A stretch of DNA of 64,000 bases from Linnemannia hyalina (GCA_019671135.1 JAHRHY010000001.1:434001-498000), one strand, 5' to 3'; shown: positions 11,801-22,861, counted from the first letter of the stretch. A program made the numbers and translations. Notes: generated by a model not told the origin, from the letters alone.

Positions 11801-13580
11801 CACAAGAAGCAAGAGCACTGTTGGATCTACGTCTGGTGGTCGGAGAGTGTTTGTGACCCGGCTTGGTCGACACACCCTGTTGACATATCCCGAGTACAAG
11901 GTGTTGGCCAAGTCTGCCAGTGGATTCACCCTTGGTGCCAAGCTGCTGCTTCAACGATCCATCGCCGTCGCGACTCCCAGCTTCCACGGCAAGGACTCTT
12001 CACCCACCCTGCAGCAGCAGCAGCAACAAAACAATGGATACGACGCTGGCACACCCATCAGCCCCACCAAGAACTATTCTGCCACACCCACTCCAAGCAG
12101 CACCACCACCAATGGAACAGGCGAGTCGGACTATTTCAGTCTCAAAAAGAAACCCCGTGCCATTAGTGGGTTTGCTTCCAAGGCTGTTGCGGCTATCAAG
12201 GCACCCTCAACTCCTGGCGCCTCATCCAACTCCAAGGCGACGACCCCTAGACCCATCGTCACCCCTTACAACCCCGCCGAGTACAAGAACAAGTCACTGG
12301 CTGTCTCTGCGAATGCACCTGTGGTGACTGCCATGGCCGAGGAACCCCCATCGTTGAATGGAACGAATTATACCCAAGGAGTCGATATACCCCGGCCATC
12401 CGACTCCTCATACCCGATGCTGCCCACGTCGCCCTCTCCTCTGGACTTGTCGTCTCCTCCCACACCAGCCAACCTGTCATCATCGCCCCCTCCCATGGCC
12501 ATCCCTTCGTCGTCGTCTTCGTCAAACCCTTACAGCTCGACCATTAAGCGCCAGGGTAACCAAGCAGGCCTCAAGTTCCAGCATCTGTTCATTACAGTCC
12601 ACCAGCGGCTCCAAAAGCTCGAGTTGGACGGTGGTCCCTCGCTCTATTCTTCGCCCCTGGTTCAATGGACGGTCATTGAGGACCCTGCAGAATTGCGCTG
12701 GTGGCGTGACAAGATTGGTATCCAGATGATTGGTCGTCTCGAGGGTGATGAGTTGCTGAATGGCGGCTCGTCGTTTTCATATTCTCTCGGTGGTCCCAAA
12801 ACTCGGCAGCAAGGAACCATATCAGCCCTTACGTCGGCCATCAGTGTTCGATCGTCATATATGTCTGCCCAGAGCACCATCTCGGATGCGTCCTCGTCGC
12901 TGTCATCGTCCACCTATAAGAGCCAGGTCTCGGTCGAGCGGTTGGGGTACCGGTTCTTAAGAGTCTCGGGTCACATGGGTACCTTGAAGGTCACTGTCTC
13001 GGAGCAGGTTGAGGCACGTGCGGTGGCATTGGCAGTGCAAGCCGAGATGCTTCGCCAGAAGAGAGTGGCTCGTATTCAACAAATGCAGCAGCAAGGTCGC
13101 CGCCCTTCGTTGGGAAATGACCTGTTAACCGATCAGACTTGGGTCGAGCTAGCTGATACGTTCGAGACTTTAGATGCCGACTATGTTGATGAGGAGGATG
13201 AGAGTTTTGAGGAGGATAGCGAGATTGACGGTAGCAGTGGGGATGAAGAAGCCCGCCGTCTTCGCCATCGCCAACAAAAGCTGCAGAGGAAGAGGCAGCA
13301 GCGACAACAGCAGGAGAAGTTGCAGAGGAGTAATAGTGGTGGTGGAGGAGGATTTTATGACATGTACGAGTATGATGAGTTTACGGGCCGGACACACTTG
13401 AAGAAGGACCCGAGCGTGGACCGGTTTTCGAGGCGGAAGAGACATGACCAGGCGGCGGCCATGGAAAAGAAGACTAAGCAGCAGCAACCCTTGATTGAGA
13501 GGATGACGATGATTGTTGGGCAGGCCAAGGTGTTCAAGGGCGACTGGTACATGAAGAACGTCTACAAGTTCCATCTATAG
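8868..13580 (+). CDS. 1570-residue single-exon protein of unknown function
   Basis: I do not recognise this protein. It starts at CACCATGGCC, a good eukaryotic start context, and runs 1570 codons without an intron, unlike most of its intron-rich neighbours. Much of it is Ser/Thr/Pro/Gln-rich and probably disordered. Ordered islands stand out at about residues 567-620 (KAPWLWHQDGVHQQ, FFLFKLVKKFRRQDPS), 866-900 (QLHIYSRNGLKFKFDV), 992-1035 (RVFVTRLGRHTLLTYPEYKVL), 1234-1300 (LRWWRDKIGIQMIGRLEGDE), 1355-1395 (LGYRFLRVSGHMGTLKV) and the extreme C-terminus (KGDWYMKNVYKFHL). An acidic block (about 1436-1461, DEEDESFEEDSEIDG) is followed by a Gln/Arg-rich coiled-coil-like block (1462-1490). No membrane segment or signal peptide is seen. 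The islands suggest a scaffold with small conserved interaction modules. Confidence 0.9.
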   Translation: MAKEKKSRQQPEPAKDATHNPDSYAIPVDTTASYFPASDAASHYSKETTTSDHRKSKSWTKSLKKATNSILYMAMPPTSVDHVPMIVAQTPMSPDRLIPTVHSPILQSTASSIMTIAPTSSSTTSVPISTSTTAAPFRPISETAASSTASVTTTSIASSLSSSQRRHHHDTNVGLWDATATTGALPGQPESSGIAAPYTNNHHPTQYTSSSTTSSTSTLTRMAGKGKERAEPLHSGAFYDGIEAEAYATSLDYDNSERTSLVSPPSSPPNQTNHSGSRTNGHHSLTTFVIEAATAVQPEHEDSQEALPSPPPSPINVLQKQEKVKPVSRREFQKEYGYQPEVLEVQDVIQARSISHSTTSISASTEPQKAEIVTVETREFNQELLPAIPNNISRFSFAVDPESESSHSTTAFSTSEIDTTSKVAAEVPTVPVVETRQDIVFVSYEEEPEPLPPVRTAPLPPIPQQSQPQAPPQRLQMSVSAPVPQAYSTTTNARDAARKELTIDVSAPLPPSISSSSINAAANTTRRQKSKSMVVDAAGFPMVSPRALALTRSLSNRNNAKPQPVKKAPWLWHQDGVHQQRLESHQILTKEQVFEQYRLDLETEGPNGFFLFKLVKKFRRQDPSLEAISSTLLDAEITSSPVSNSPSSPTPTSILDNLDASSVSQKLKRQLLLQKRKKQRGSKNSGDGEEEDLNLEALLKMSNNNTSLQNLNSSLQEVIDAVDSLKESQEWTSLLDRPQDYAHQRSQKPVFPDSDGEYTSKDKDPAQIDALERRKGVYSTGRTDGTNLISKKKQRALQRRSSVTTSAAGAAPGGGSRKGSNSLSSSGPVDLESGSVEGPSGNNDRRGSEAAVAADGGSQFKKQAIAQLHIYSRNGLKFKFDVMQDNELHFVEASKKYTFMDPLAAHRQPNLERSGSGRTTLSPLNSPTSANPPPLPPHHPNGSRSNGRRASSATAVSTVSDHSRVTISPGSAPHRSSSTRSKSTVGSTSGGRRVFVTRLGRHTLLTYPEYKVLAKSASGFTLGAKLLLQRSIAVATPSFHGKDSSPTLQQQQQQNNGYDAGTPISPTKNYSATPTPSSTTTNGTGESDYFSLKKKPRAISGFASKAVAAIKAPSTPGASSNSKATTPRPIVTPYNPAEYKNKSLAVSANAPVVTAMAEEPPSLNGTNYTQGVDIPRPSDSSYPMLPTSPSPLDLSSPPTPANLSSSPPPMAIPSSSSSSNPYSSTIKRQGNQAGLKFQHLFITVHQRLQKLELDGGPSLYSSPLVQWTVIEDPAELRWWRDKIGIQMIGRLEGDELLNGGSSFSYSLGGPKTRQQGTISALTSAISVRSSYMSAQSTISDASSSLSSSTYKSQVSVERLGYRFLRVSGHMGTLKVTVSEQVEARAVALAVQAEMLRQKRVARIQQMQQQGRRPSLGNDLLTDQTWVELADTFETLDADYVDEEDESFEEDSEIDGSSGDEEARRLRHRQQKLQRKRQQRQQQEKLQRSNSGGGGGFYDMYEYDEFTGRTHLKKDPSVDRFSRRKRHDQAAAMEKKTKQQQPLIERMTMIVGQAKVFKGDWYMKNVYKFHL

Positions 13581-13893
13581 TCCTTTCTTTCTCGATAGCT
13601 CCTACCCCCTTATCAATAATGATCATTTCGCGTTTTTTGGTACACTCAAGACGTGACGCAGGAAATGCGACCATTTGCGGTGACACTGTGACGTCAGAAA
13701 TGGACAAGTCGACCCGTGGCCAGTCACTCTGCCATTCGCGATCGACTTGCACGGTCAGGCCCATGTAACTCTGTCAGACATTCTCACTCATTCACGCTCC
13801 ACACCTCCTCACCTTCACCCCTTCCTCCTCTCCTCTCCTCTCCTCTCCTCTCTCCTTCCTCATACCTCTTCACGAATAACAACAGAAATTAAC
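13581..13893. other. Promoter region of the V-ATPase c' gene
   Basis: This short intergenic stretch holds a palindromic TGACGTCA at 13689-13696, a CT-rich tract with a (CTCCT)n repeat at about 13823-13852, and ACAACAGAAATTAAC just before the ATG. It also contains the 3' end of the preceding gene. Confidence 0.5.
13689..13696 (+). promoter_or_regulatory. CRE-type palindrome TGACGTCA upstream of V-ATPase c'
   Basis: A perfect eight-base palindrome, the consensus site of ATF/CREB-type bZIP factors, lies 198 bases before the ATG of the V-ATPase proteolipid gene. A related half-site GTGACG lies about 36 bases upstream. bZIP control is an inference from the motif alone. Confidence 0.4.
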
Positions 13894-15848
13894 ATGGCCA
13901 CCCTACCACCCATCGCTTCCGACTACTGTCCCCCTTTTGCGCCCTTCTTTGGCCTTATGGGCGTCGCCAGTGCCGTACGTTTTCTGTCTATTCTTGACGT
14001 CTATGCAACGCTCTCTATGAAAAAAACATAGTATCGACGGCTCTTGTAACCTATATGACGCTCACGCTCGCTGCTATTCTTTGTTTTTTTTTCTCTTCTG
14101 GTCTTCCTTGCTAATAGATGGTCTTCAGCAGTACGTGAACAACTACTTGTGGTGGAGTTTCGAGTTGTTTTTTTTGGTTCCATTGGAAGTGACAAGCGAC
14201 ACAAAGAGCTCAGAGAACGCACCACATACAACATACGACCAGCATTCAACCAGCCTACAGCCGACGTGTAGAACAGAGACGGAACCAAGCAACGCAGGCG
14301 GCGATAGTATTTCTGTTTAGTTCGACCCAACAACATATCTCACGCTGCACTACACGACACGACACGGCATCAATTCGATCAATCATCCTCTGCACACTAC
14401 CCCTATCAGAATGGACAGACTGATACTTTCAGGAACAGCTGACCGCCTCAACATAACAAACGATTATGGCGATCCACCCCAACTGACAAAAAGACATACA
14501 GACATGATTACCCTGGCTGAACGACTGAAGGAGTCCAGGACTTTTCAATTGCTCAGGACGTTGGTGGACAGAAGTGCTTACTATGTTCTTTCATCACTAT
14601 GACTTCTTGACCATCAATTTAGGCATGGGAGCAGGATATGGTACATTCAAGTCGGGAATCGGTATTGCCGGTATGGGAACTTTCCGCCCTGAGCTGATGA
14701 TGAAGGTACGGAAAGGGAATTGCCGACGCAATGTGATTTGTTGCGAACTGGATCGACAGGTGTTTTTATTTTCGTGGCGATAGATGGGATCGACGATTTA
14801 ACCACAACAATTCTCATTAACAACTTGGGACGTTTCCTGTCTGACTCATGTTGTATCTATGTAGGCGCTCATCCCCGTCGTCATGGCCGGTATTATCTCT
14901 GTCTACGGACTGGTCATCTCTGTCCTGATTGCAGGAGCATGTATGTTGTCCATTTTTTTTCTTTCTTTGAAACTCGCGACAAAGAACGATTAATGTTATC
15001 ATGTCATTCCATCGCGATTCGACGAGGCACTCACCACATCGACCTTCATCATCTTTTTGAAACTAATGACGGATAATATAGTACTCCCTTCAGGATACTC
15101 ACTCTACACGTAAGGAAACATTCTCGTTAGCTGTGCAATCGACAGCCAATATGCAGCCTATTTATCATCAATTGAATTATCCTAGAGTCGTTACTAAATT
15201 TATCTTTAATGCTGGGAATGCAATAGTGGATTCGTCCACCTCGGCGCAGGTCTGTCTGTCGGTCTTACAGGATTAGCTGCTGGATATGCCATTGGCATCG
15301 TAGGCGACGTGGTAGGTTAAATATTTCCATTCACTTTTTTTCCATTGGGACCCGTGCATACTTCCCCTCGTGCTTTCTTTTGCTGAATGAGTTCCATCGA
15401 TCAGTCTCTCTTTTTTCTGGGCAAGCCAAGCCATTCAGGCGCGCGTTTTTATGCATAATCGTTACACGCATATCCAGTTTTTGCACTTGTCCAGACCTTT
15501 TTTCATTCTTTTTTTCTTTTGCACATGTGTATGTTTTTGTTGTGTTTTTTGTCAATATTATTGTTGAGAAATAACTCGGTTATTATTTGTTTGCTCACAA
15601 CTTTATTGACCTCAATATTTTCTTTCTCTTTGTCCTCCTTCTTACCTTCGTCTCCCGTTGCCCTGCCTCTGCCTGCTGTCTTCTGTCATCACTTTTGCCT
15701 CCATTATATTTAGTGCGTCCGTGGGTATGCATACCAGCCAAGACTGTTTGTGGCGATGGTGTTGGTCCTCATTTTCGCAGAAGTCTTGGGACTCTACGGA
15801 TTGATTGTTGGACTTATCTTGAACACTAGGACCAACAACCAGTGCTAG
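13894..15848 (+). CDS. VMA11: V-type proton ATPase proteolipid subunit c' (Vma11-like)
   Basis: Proteolipid of the membrane Vo rotor, carrying protons across vacuolar and endosomal membranes. Seven exons: 13894-13974, 14118-14130, 14623-14705, 14865-14940, 15082-15109, 15227-15311, 15714-15848; total 166 residues, the usual size. Four membrane helices are clear: YAPFFG-type start ([15 protein letters not shown]), [38 protein letters not shown] and [20 protein letters not shown]. The last holds the essential carboxylate, about E145. [15 protein letters not shown] and GYSLYTGFVHL fit fungal c' better than c, while [10 protein letters not shown] is shared by both, so subunit c (Vma3) is the alternative. 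Exon 2 is only 13 nt. Exon boundaries restore an unbroken family alignment, so the model is solid. Confidence 0.92.
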
Positions 15849-18090
15849 ATTGAGATCATTTACCCATTGTTCTATCTTCCCGGTTGCTGGCGTGATTGAT
15901 TGACGCCGGTGAAGACAGAGAGGCGAGAACTGTGGTGTGATGGTTGACAGGTGGGCAGGGACTGATGGACACGGACTGAATGATGGGTGGACGAGATTAA
16001 GACGCTGGTCTACACATTTTAGTTACATGAACCTCAGGAAAAACACATGGTAGACAGACTCACTTTTTTCACCAACAAAATACAAATTGCAAAACAAAAA
16101 GCAACACAAACATAACACGAACGGTGCACACTCAAATGGATAAATCCAAACAAGCCCGAGCTCAGGCCCCATGCCAAGTCTAGTGAAGAAGAACAAGGCA
16201 AAGGCAAAAAAAAAAAAAGCAAGAGCTCTCTTTTTTTATCGTTGACGAATGACAATTGAGTTGGAAGTGAGAAGTGTAAGACATGCAGAGCAAAGGAGCG
16301 AGCAAAATGAATGTTTTGTCTTGTAGTCTGTAGTGTAGAAAATCGATTGTTCGATACAATTTCGATAATCGCACATCAAGAAATTACTGCCGCGGTTACT
16401 AGCGAGAGAGGTGGTTCTATTTCCCAGGGAAAAAAAGAAAAAAAGAAAAAAAAAAGAAAAGTAGTGTGAGACAGCTCTAGACTAATGAACGATAGGGGGA
16501 CCAGAGGTCATTCCGTTTCTGGGAATCAAACTAGCATCCCACACCCACACCACTAACACCCACACCACTAACACCCACACCCCGGATTAGGGGGCGACAA
16601 GGAGGTCCGGGGCCAGGCCAAGGCAAAAGCAAAAGCAAGAAGAAAAAAAAAAGTGCACCAAGCGTGTTTTGGGTTAGAGCACTTTTCTTTGCTTTGTCAA
16701 AACAGTATTTTTGTGCACGAGTGTGTGAATGTGTATCTGGATGTAAAGTGGATGAGAGTGCGAGTGTGAGCACTTACGGTAGCTCGAGTTTTCTTTTTAC
16801 TAGTGGTGGTGGAAATTACTTGATGTGTGTGTGTGTTGGTTTGTTTTGGTTTTTGGTGGTTGTTTTGCTTTAATGTGAAGAGCCCGTTCTTGTCATGTCC
16901 TGTCCTGTCTATCTGTCGAGGTGGTAGTCTAAATGGAGGGACGGAGGGGGATAAGGAGAAACAGAGAGGAGAGAGATGCATGCAATTGCGAGAGCTGCAC
17001 AACTGACAAAACAAACAACGACTGACAAGCAGGAACGAGTCAGACAGACAGGGGAGAGATGAGCAACGAGGGAAGGAGGGGAGGAGGGAAGAGGAGATGC
17101 TATTTTTCGCTCAATTAGGGAGAAGGGGTTTCTAGTGGTATGAAAGCGACAGGGAAATGCCCCGATTGCTAAAAACAGTGAATGGAAGAGAGGAGGGGAG
17201 AGAGAAGAAGGAGGACGATGTCTATTCATAAGGATGGCGCATTTCGAGAAATTAAACGAGGGAAGGAGGAGTATGGTCCAATGGACCCTTTCAGGAAGAC
17301 AGGAACAGGAAAGAGAAAAGAGAGAAATGTACGATCGCGATCGATGGCAATGTTGATGGCATTGGTATTGGGTAAGATCGATTAGAGGAACGTACCCGCG
17401 TGTGCCTGGTTGGAAAGGCATGCGCGTGCCAGCATGAATATTTTGATGGACGCAGTGATGAACAGAGAGAACAAATAAAAACGAGTACGAGGGGACGAGT
17501 ACACGAGAATAATAAACAGCAGGACAAGGAATAACAAGAGCGTATTCCTTGTGGCCATCCATGGTAACTCCCTTGTATTCCCTCCCCTGGAAGTGGAAGT
17601 GGAAGGGTACCGTACCGTACCATTAATTGGTATTACAGTATGTGGATGGTGTTCAACCTTGTTTTCCCTATCCGCTGTCTGACCCTCGTCCGCTGTTCGT
17701 TGTCCGTTGGGAGATTGAATTCCTGTCTCGGGGTACCTCTTTTACTTCTTTCCTCTTTCCTTCTCTCCTTCTCTCTTTCCCTTTTCCTCTTCTTACTTCT
17801 TCTTCTTCGTCTTTGTCACTCCTTCACCTTTCGTCCATCCCCCATCCCCATCCTCTCTCTCACCCTATTAACGACCCCTTCCCACCTCGGATATAACCGC
17901 TTGTCCAACACTCCCTTCTCCTTCCATCCCCTCCCTCTTCGTATACCCCTCCCCTTATACCCTCTCGTACCACCTCCTCCCTCTCTTCCCTCCTTTTCCA
18001 CTTGCATTCACTCCTTCTACTCGCCTTCTTTTCTACATCAAGTAGTCGAATGAACATTACCTGCTGAAAAAGACTCCGAGCAAAAGAGAA
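15849..18090. other. Intergenic region with simple repeats
   Basis: No gene supported. It includes A-rich and GA-rich runs (16430-16460, 17060-17220), a 15-bp minisatellite at 16541-16585, and a CT-rich leader from 17740 to 18030 before the next gene. A 217-codon minus-strand frame at 16909-17562 has no domain and is compositionally like the surrounding non-coding DNA. Confidence 0.5.
16541..16585. repeat. 15-bp minisatellite (CACCCACACCACTAA)n
   Basis: Three near-perfect direct copies of a 15-base unit in intergenic DNA, ending in ACACCCCGG. No coding role is visible. Confidence 0.85.
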
Positions 18091-20093
18091 ATGTCATCCT
18101 ACCAAACTTACTCATCCCACTACTCAAACAACAACAACTCCTCATCACAACACCCATACTCCAGTCGCTCAACATCCCCCGCGACAACACTCTCACCTCC
18201 CTCACCAACCATCGGTAACCGTGGAGGCACCAGTGCCACCACCTCTGCCGCCATTAATATCGACTCCCAAACACCCATCTACACCATTGACTACAGCCAC
18301 TCAAATACATCAGGATCAGTAGGGGCACAACGAAGCGGTTCGCCTTCGTTACCACCCCTCGGAAGCCCCACCAGCACCCTCCACAGCAGTGACAGTCGAA
18401 GCAATACCTTCAATTCACAAAAGCGCACCGCGTCTCCGACCATGGCCTTTTCTAATACCCCTTTGCCGGAACCGACGCGGTGGAAGCGGGTCCGGTTGAC
18501 GGTCATGAAGCTTGCGACTGTTGAACGGTTGCAGTTGCTCTGGGGTCTGCTTGCAGTCCTGGGTACCGTGTCCTGGATTGCCCTCTTGCCAGCCTATTCC
18601 TTCAGGTATTGGCTAGTTGCTGTTTTTTATTCCTTTAAGTCGTCTCTCTCTTTTTTTATTTACGCCCTAAAACAAAATCCCATTGATATGAAAAATTGTG
18701 AGCGATGAAATAGAGCGACTAAGCATATGAAAGAGTCACCAATGGGTTCTCCTCTTGGTTATCTGTCGATAGCAACTGTTCTGTCCATTCAAGTCGATAC
18801 TCACCCCTGGCGTCTTTCTCTTCACGTTTCATTTTCATTTTAGAAGTGGCCTTGGGCGCGGCACCTTCAGTGACCCTTCCTACAGTCTTTGTAAGCCATC
18901 CCTTTCATTGCTCCTCTGCAGATCGTCCTCCCCCTTTATTTTATTTTTCTAATCTCGTCGACCAAGGTCGCTCACAAGGTTCATCCTCTAACCATTGCCA
19001 ACTCTATCTTTACACCTTTGCGAAAACTAAAATAGTCTTGGTTGCAACTGTCGGAACGTCGTTTTCAGCCATCTGGCAATCCCTTTGTCCATTCCTCATC
19101 CGCCAAAGTCAACGGGCCCTCCTCCCCCGCATCATCAACCACCCCTCTACCCAAACTGCCACCATCGTCGTTTCCGTCGTCCTGACCGTCCTCAACTTCT
19201 TTAGCTGGATCATCTTGGCCGCTGGAGGCGATACCGGTGCGCATACCAACTGTATGACGGGCCCCTTGGCCGATAGACCTGGATACATCTCGCAATGCCG
19301 GGGCGTCAATGTTGCGATTGCGGTCGATGCCATTGTGTTCTTGCTCTGGATCCCCATCTCGGTCGTCATTGTCTGTGGAACGGTCGAGCGTGGTCTGTGG
19401 TGGTGGGGCGAGGATGATGGCTGGGCACAAGGAGAGGGCCTGGTTGGAGGATCGAACATGATGTCTGAGGAAGAGTTTGATATGAAGATTGGTGTTGGCG
19501 GAAGCAAGCGTATCAAGAGACGTCAGACTGTCTTCCCGACCGAGGAGGAGCAGGCTGAGCATCCAGGAATGGTCATGATCCAACAACCTAAGCCAGCGTT
19601 TGTCACACCCATTGCTTCCCAGTTCCGGTCGTCTTCAGGTGGAGCCGACGACGACCTCGAGAACGGAGACGATGATGATTTCGGCAATTTCACACCTTCG
19701 AGTTACAGGCGGCATCACCAACAACGTCAACAACAACAGAGGCAACGATTGCAGCGCAAGGCGTCGACGAATTCATTGTCGAGTCGGTTGTCGACTTTCT
19801 TTGGCGCCGGTTGGGGGGCGGATGCTATGCCCCCTTCATCTTCTTCGTCACCCACAGAACCTGTCCCTGCGCTCCCACCCATGCCTATGATGCCTTCCCA
19901 GTACGCACAGGAGAATGCTCGCAATGCCGCCGCTGTTGCCGCCAAAACGAACGGCGGCGACACCGTCACAGCTTCGACCAGAAAGAAGAAGAATGAAGAG
20001 AAGAAGAAGGAAGAGGATGAAAAGGAAGCAGAGGAGGATATTCCGTTGCATGGAGATAGCTATGAATCTCAATGGCATTCCCGCTGGTCTTGA
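18091..20093 (+). CDS. Four-helix membrane protein with long disordered C-terminal tail, unknown function
   Basis: Exons 18091-18605, 18844-18890 and 19036-20093 give 539 residues. Residues 1-130 are Ser/Asn/Thr/Pro-rich. Four hydrophobic segments follow: LQLLWGLLAVLGTVSWIALL, FLVATVGTSFSAIW, TIVVSVVLTVLNFFSWIIL and VAIAVDAIVFLLWIPISVVI. A loop between helices 3 and 4 carries two Cys (GAHTNCMTG, SQCRGV) that could form an extracellular disulphide. The last 200 residues hold acidic (DDDLENGDDDDFGN), Gln/Arg-rich and Lys/Glu-rich blocks, so they are probably cytosolic. The four-helix plan resembles MARVEL-type or claudin-like fungal proteins, but I see no diagnostic motif. Intron 1 was placed by phase and a clean CAG/GTATTG donor. 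Confidence 0.8.
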
Positions 20094-20604
20094 GTACTGG
20101 ACTATGACCGACCGTTTGATAGTTCCTACATAGACACGTTCTCTATTATTCTTAAACTTCCTTCTCGCTCCTCTAAAACGATAATGCCCTTTGTTATATC
20201 TTGTATGTACTGTACATGGTCGTAGCTGATTTGTGCTGTTTGAAAAATTGCAAGGGGGCTATGGACATTGTGCTGCATGCACCGTCTTGATTTCAGGCGA
20301 CCTCGCCCCGTCACCCTATCTTCCCGAATAATACATTTGCATTCGGGTCATAATGTACTACATTGCAACGGCCTCTTTCCCTCCTCTTCCCTGATCCCTC
20401 CAAGAGCCTTCTCTTTTTAGTTTTAGTTTTGGTTTTGGTTTTTAATAAGTCTCCTCACCCTTTCACCCCTTCTCCGTTCCCCTTGACCTTCTATCATTTG
20501 AAGATAAAGAGACTTGATTGTCAGTTGTTAAGCCCAAGCTATACAACCTCCCCTCCCTTCTCCTTCACCATTTCAAAAATCAAAAACCAACTCATACACG
20601 TACC
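20094..20604. other. 3' flank of membrane protein gene and possible small-gene promoter
   Basis: About 510 bases without a supported gene. The later part, from 20380, becomes CT-rich with TTTTAGTTTTGGTTTTGG runs, like promoters elsewhere in this window. Confidence 0.4.
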
Positions 20605-20844
20605 ATGAGGCTCCCCGCTGTCACACCATCCGTCACCCTCTCGATATCCTCCGTGGCTTTGATCGTCGCCACTCAAATTGAATCTGCCTCCATGCCAGCT
20701 ACTGTCCCTGAGATCGTCAGTATAGCCATTGCTCTTCGACCACAAGCGGACAACGACTCTGTCCACTCCCACCAGCGTCGCCGTCGTGAGGAGGCGACCC
20801 TGACTCTTCACAAGCATGCATCAATGTCAGACGGTCCCAAGTGA
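20605..20844 (+). CDS. Possible small secreted peptide (79 residues), uncertain
   Basis: An ATG in the context ACACGTACCATGAGG opens a 79-codon frame after a CT-rich leader that resembles other promoters here. The N-terminus MRLPAVTPSVTLSISSVALI is hydrophobic and could act as a signal peptide with cleavage near IESAS. A strongly basic HQRRRREE stretch follows about residue 56 and could be a Kex2-type processing site. No homologous family is known to me. It could be a short non-coding frame; nothing but the leader-like composition and start context supports expression. Confidence 0.35.
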   Translation: MRLPAVTPSVTLSISSVALIVATQIESASMPATVPEIVSIAIALRPQADNDSVHSHQRRRREEATLTLHKHASMSDGPK

Positions 20845-22861
20845 TGACGGAGTCAAGTCCGAGCTTGATGGAACCGACTAGCTAAAGCCTGTAGAAACCC
20901 CTGCGCCCTCAGGGCGGGAAGCATTCCGTGCCAAGTGGCTCCTCGATACTTTGTAAGGGTGTTTTCCTCGTTCCCTGCGTATAAAGACTCAGATGGAGTC
21001 TCGGGCTCAGACGACGACAAAGACGAAGACGAAGGCGAATAGTGATATTGCAACCGTGCAGACTAAGGTAATAAAAACACAAGGCTAACCCATGTCAACA
21101 AGTTTGATAGGAATGAAGGAGGGAGCACCCGGCATAGCTATGCTGACACATACAATCATTCTCAGTTAAAGTGTTTCATTTTTTTGTAATGGATATGCCG
21201 TCAACTATGAAACTCAAGGGACACGTAGAGGGAGGCTTGAAAAGGAAAATAGATTTCGGGACGCGTCGAAAGTCACAGGTCATAAAGTGGGGAGAAGGTG
21301 GACGGGACAGGCCCTGTTGATACAAATGTTGGAATGCAAGTTGGAGGATGGATGGAAGAGTTACAAGATGGAACTGGTGACCTGGAGGGGAGTATTTCCT
21401 AATTTGCCAGGAGGATGACATGATAGCTCCTGTTTTAGTCCCCTATCCCTTCTTTTCTCCTCGACCTCGCTTCCTTCCTCGGATTCTGAGGATACTTTTG
21501 CATTCCTGCCTTAGACTACCAGATGGAAACCCATGGCCACTCCATTACGTTACTCCTCCCCCTCGCTTCCTTCCTCAGGCGTGGGATACTTTTTACATTT
21601 TCACCTTAGAGTTTAACACTGCCAACTGGGTGTCAATGGCCCCTTCCTCTGCTATCCTACCTGCACGCCCTCGCATCTTATTTTTTTTGGCATTGCCAAC
21701 ACTGGACAAATAAAGACCTGGCATTCAGCTACAAAAAAAACCGCCATCATGGCCTTGACTGTCATCCTTCAAGTCTAAGTCGCACCCTTGCCAGATTCTG
21801 TCCCTGCCTTTGTCCCTGTGGTGGTTGCGATTCGATATGTACCTGTCCACGACACCCTATCTCTTCCAACCGAGAATTCAGAAGATACCCCGATACCAAA
21901 CGGCAAGCGTTGAATTGAACATAAAACAAACAGCGTGGACAAGAAATATTGAACCCTTCTCTTCCTCTATACTTTCCCACTCACGGATCCCTTGTTTATT
22001 TGTTTGTTTGTTTGTTTGTTTTTGATGGTCACCAGCAAGGCGTTCCCTACCTTATGTTGTTTAACAACAGCAATAGAGGGTGGGAGAAGAAGGAAGAAGG
22101 GCAGTTAAAGAAGAGGAAAAGAAAATAGATCAAAGAATGAGCTTAGACCAAGGGCCAACTCACACACAGCAGGCAAGAGAGAGTTGGAGTCAACCCAATT
22201 TCGTTTTTCTTTTCCGTCCTTTTCTCACACGTTCTTCCCCTCTCTCGTCTTCTTTCGTTTGGTCGTTCTGTCTTTCGTTGTTTGTTTTTGTCAACGACAC
22301 ACACGCAGCTTAAACTGATTCGCACATCCAATCACGCCCTGATTGCACCGGAATCATACGTCACTCAATTTCCCTTCGACCGACTCATCAGCCGCACTAA
22401 GAGAGCAAAAAGTCTCTTGCAAGGGACGCACTTCCTCAGCAAACAGCAACAACAGCAACAGCAGCAGATAACAACAAAACGCTACAAACACCACACACAA
22501 AATCCATACACATGTCATACTTCATACTTCATATTTGATCTCCCGACAACCGCTCTCTCCATATCAACCATCGTAAAAGATCATATAGTTCTTGTATCCC
22601 CAAGCACACCTCTAAACTGCACAAACTGCAGCAACAAAAAATAAAAAAAAACAACACGCGTCAAAGCCAAGGTACGCTCAAACGAGTACCCTTTTTCTCG
22701 TTTTCTCTTTTAGACAGCCTTCAGCACTCTACCAACAATCCCAAAACTATCAAACTGCCAACAGCCGAACCAACACCCAAACCAACAATACGCGCACAAA
22801 AAAAAAAAAAAAAGACCTTTGCTCTACCTTTGTGTACATTGATTTTTTTCCCTCGCCTCTA
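20845..22861. other. Intergenic region, no supported gene
   Basis: I see no gene. The stretch holds a (TTTG)n run at about 21997-22022, CAA/CAG-rich DNA at 22440-22480 (read as poly-Gln in one frame), an A-rich run at 22799-22813, and short frames without domains. It ends where the ARM-repeat relic starts. Confidence 0.5.

Noticed and set aside
16909..17562. 217-codon minus-strand frame
   Set aside because: Composition like the surrounding simple DNA, no domain and no leader.
22282..22644. 120-codon frame with a poly-Gln run
   Set aside because: CAA/CAG simple repeat in non-coding DNA; nothing protein-like on either side.
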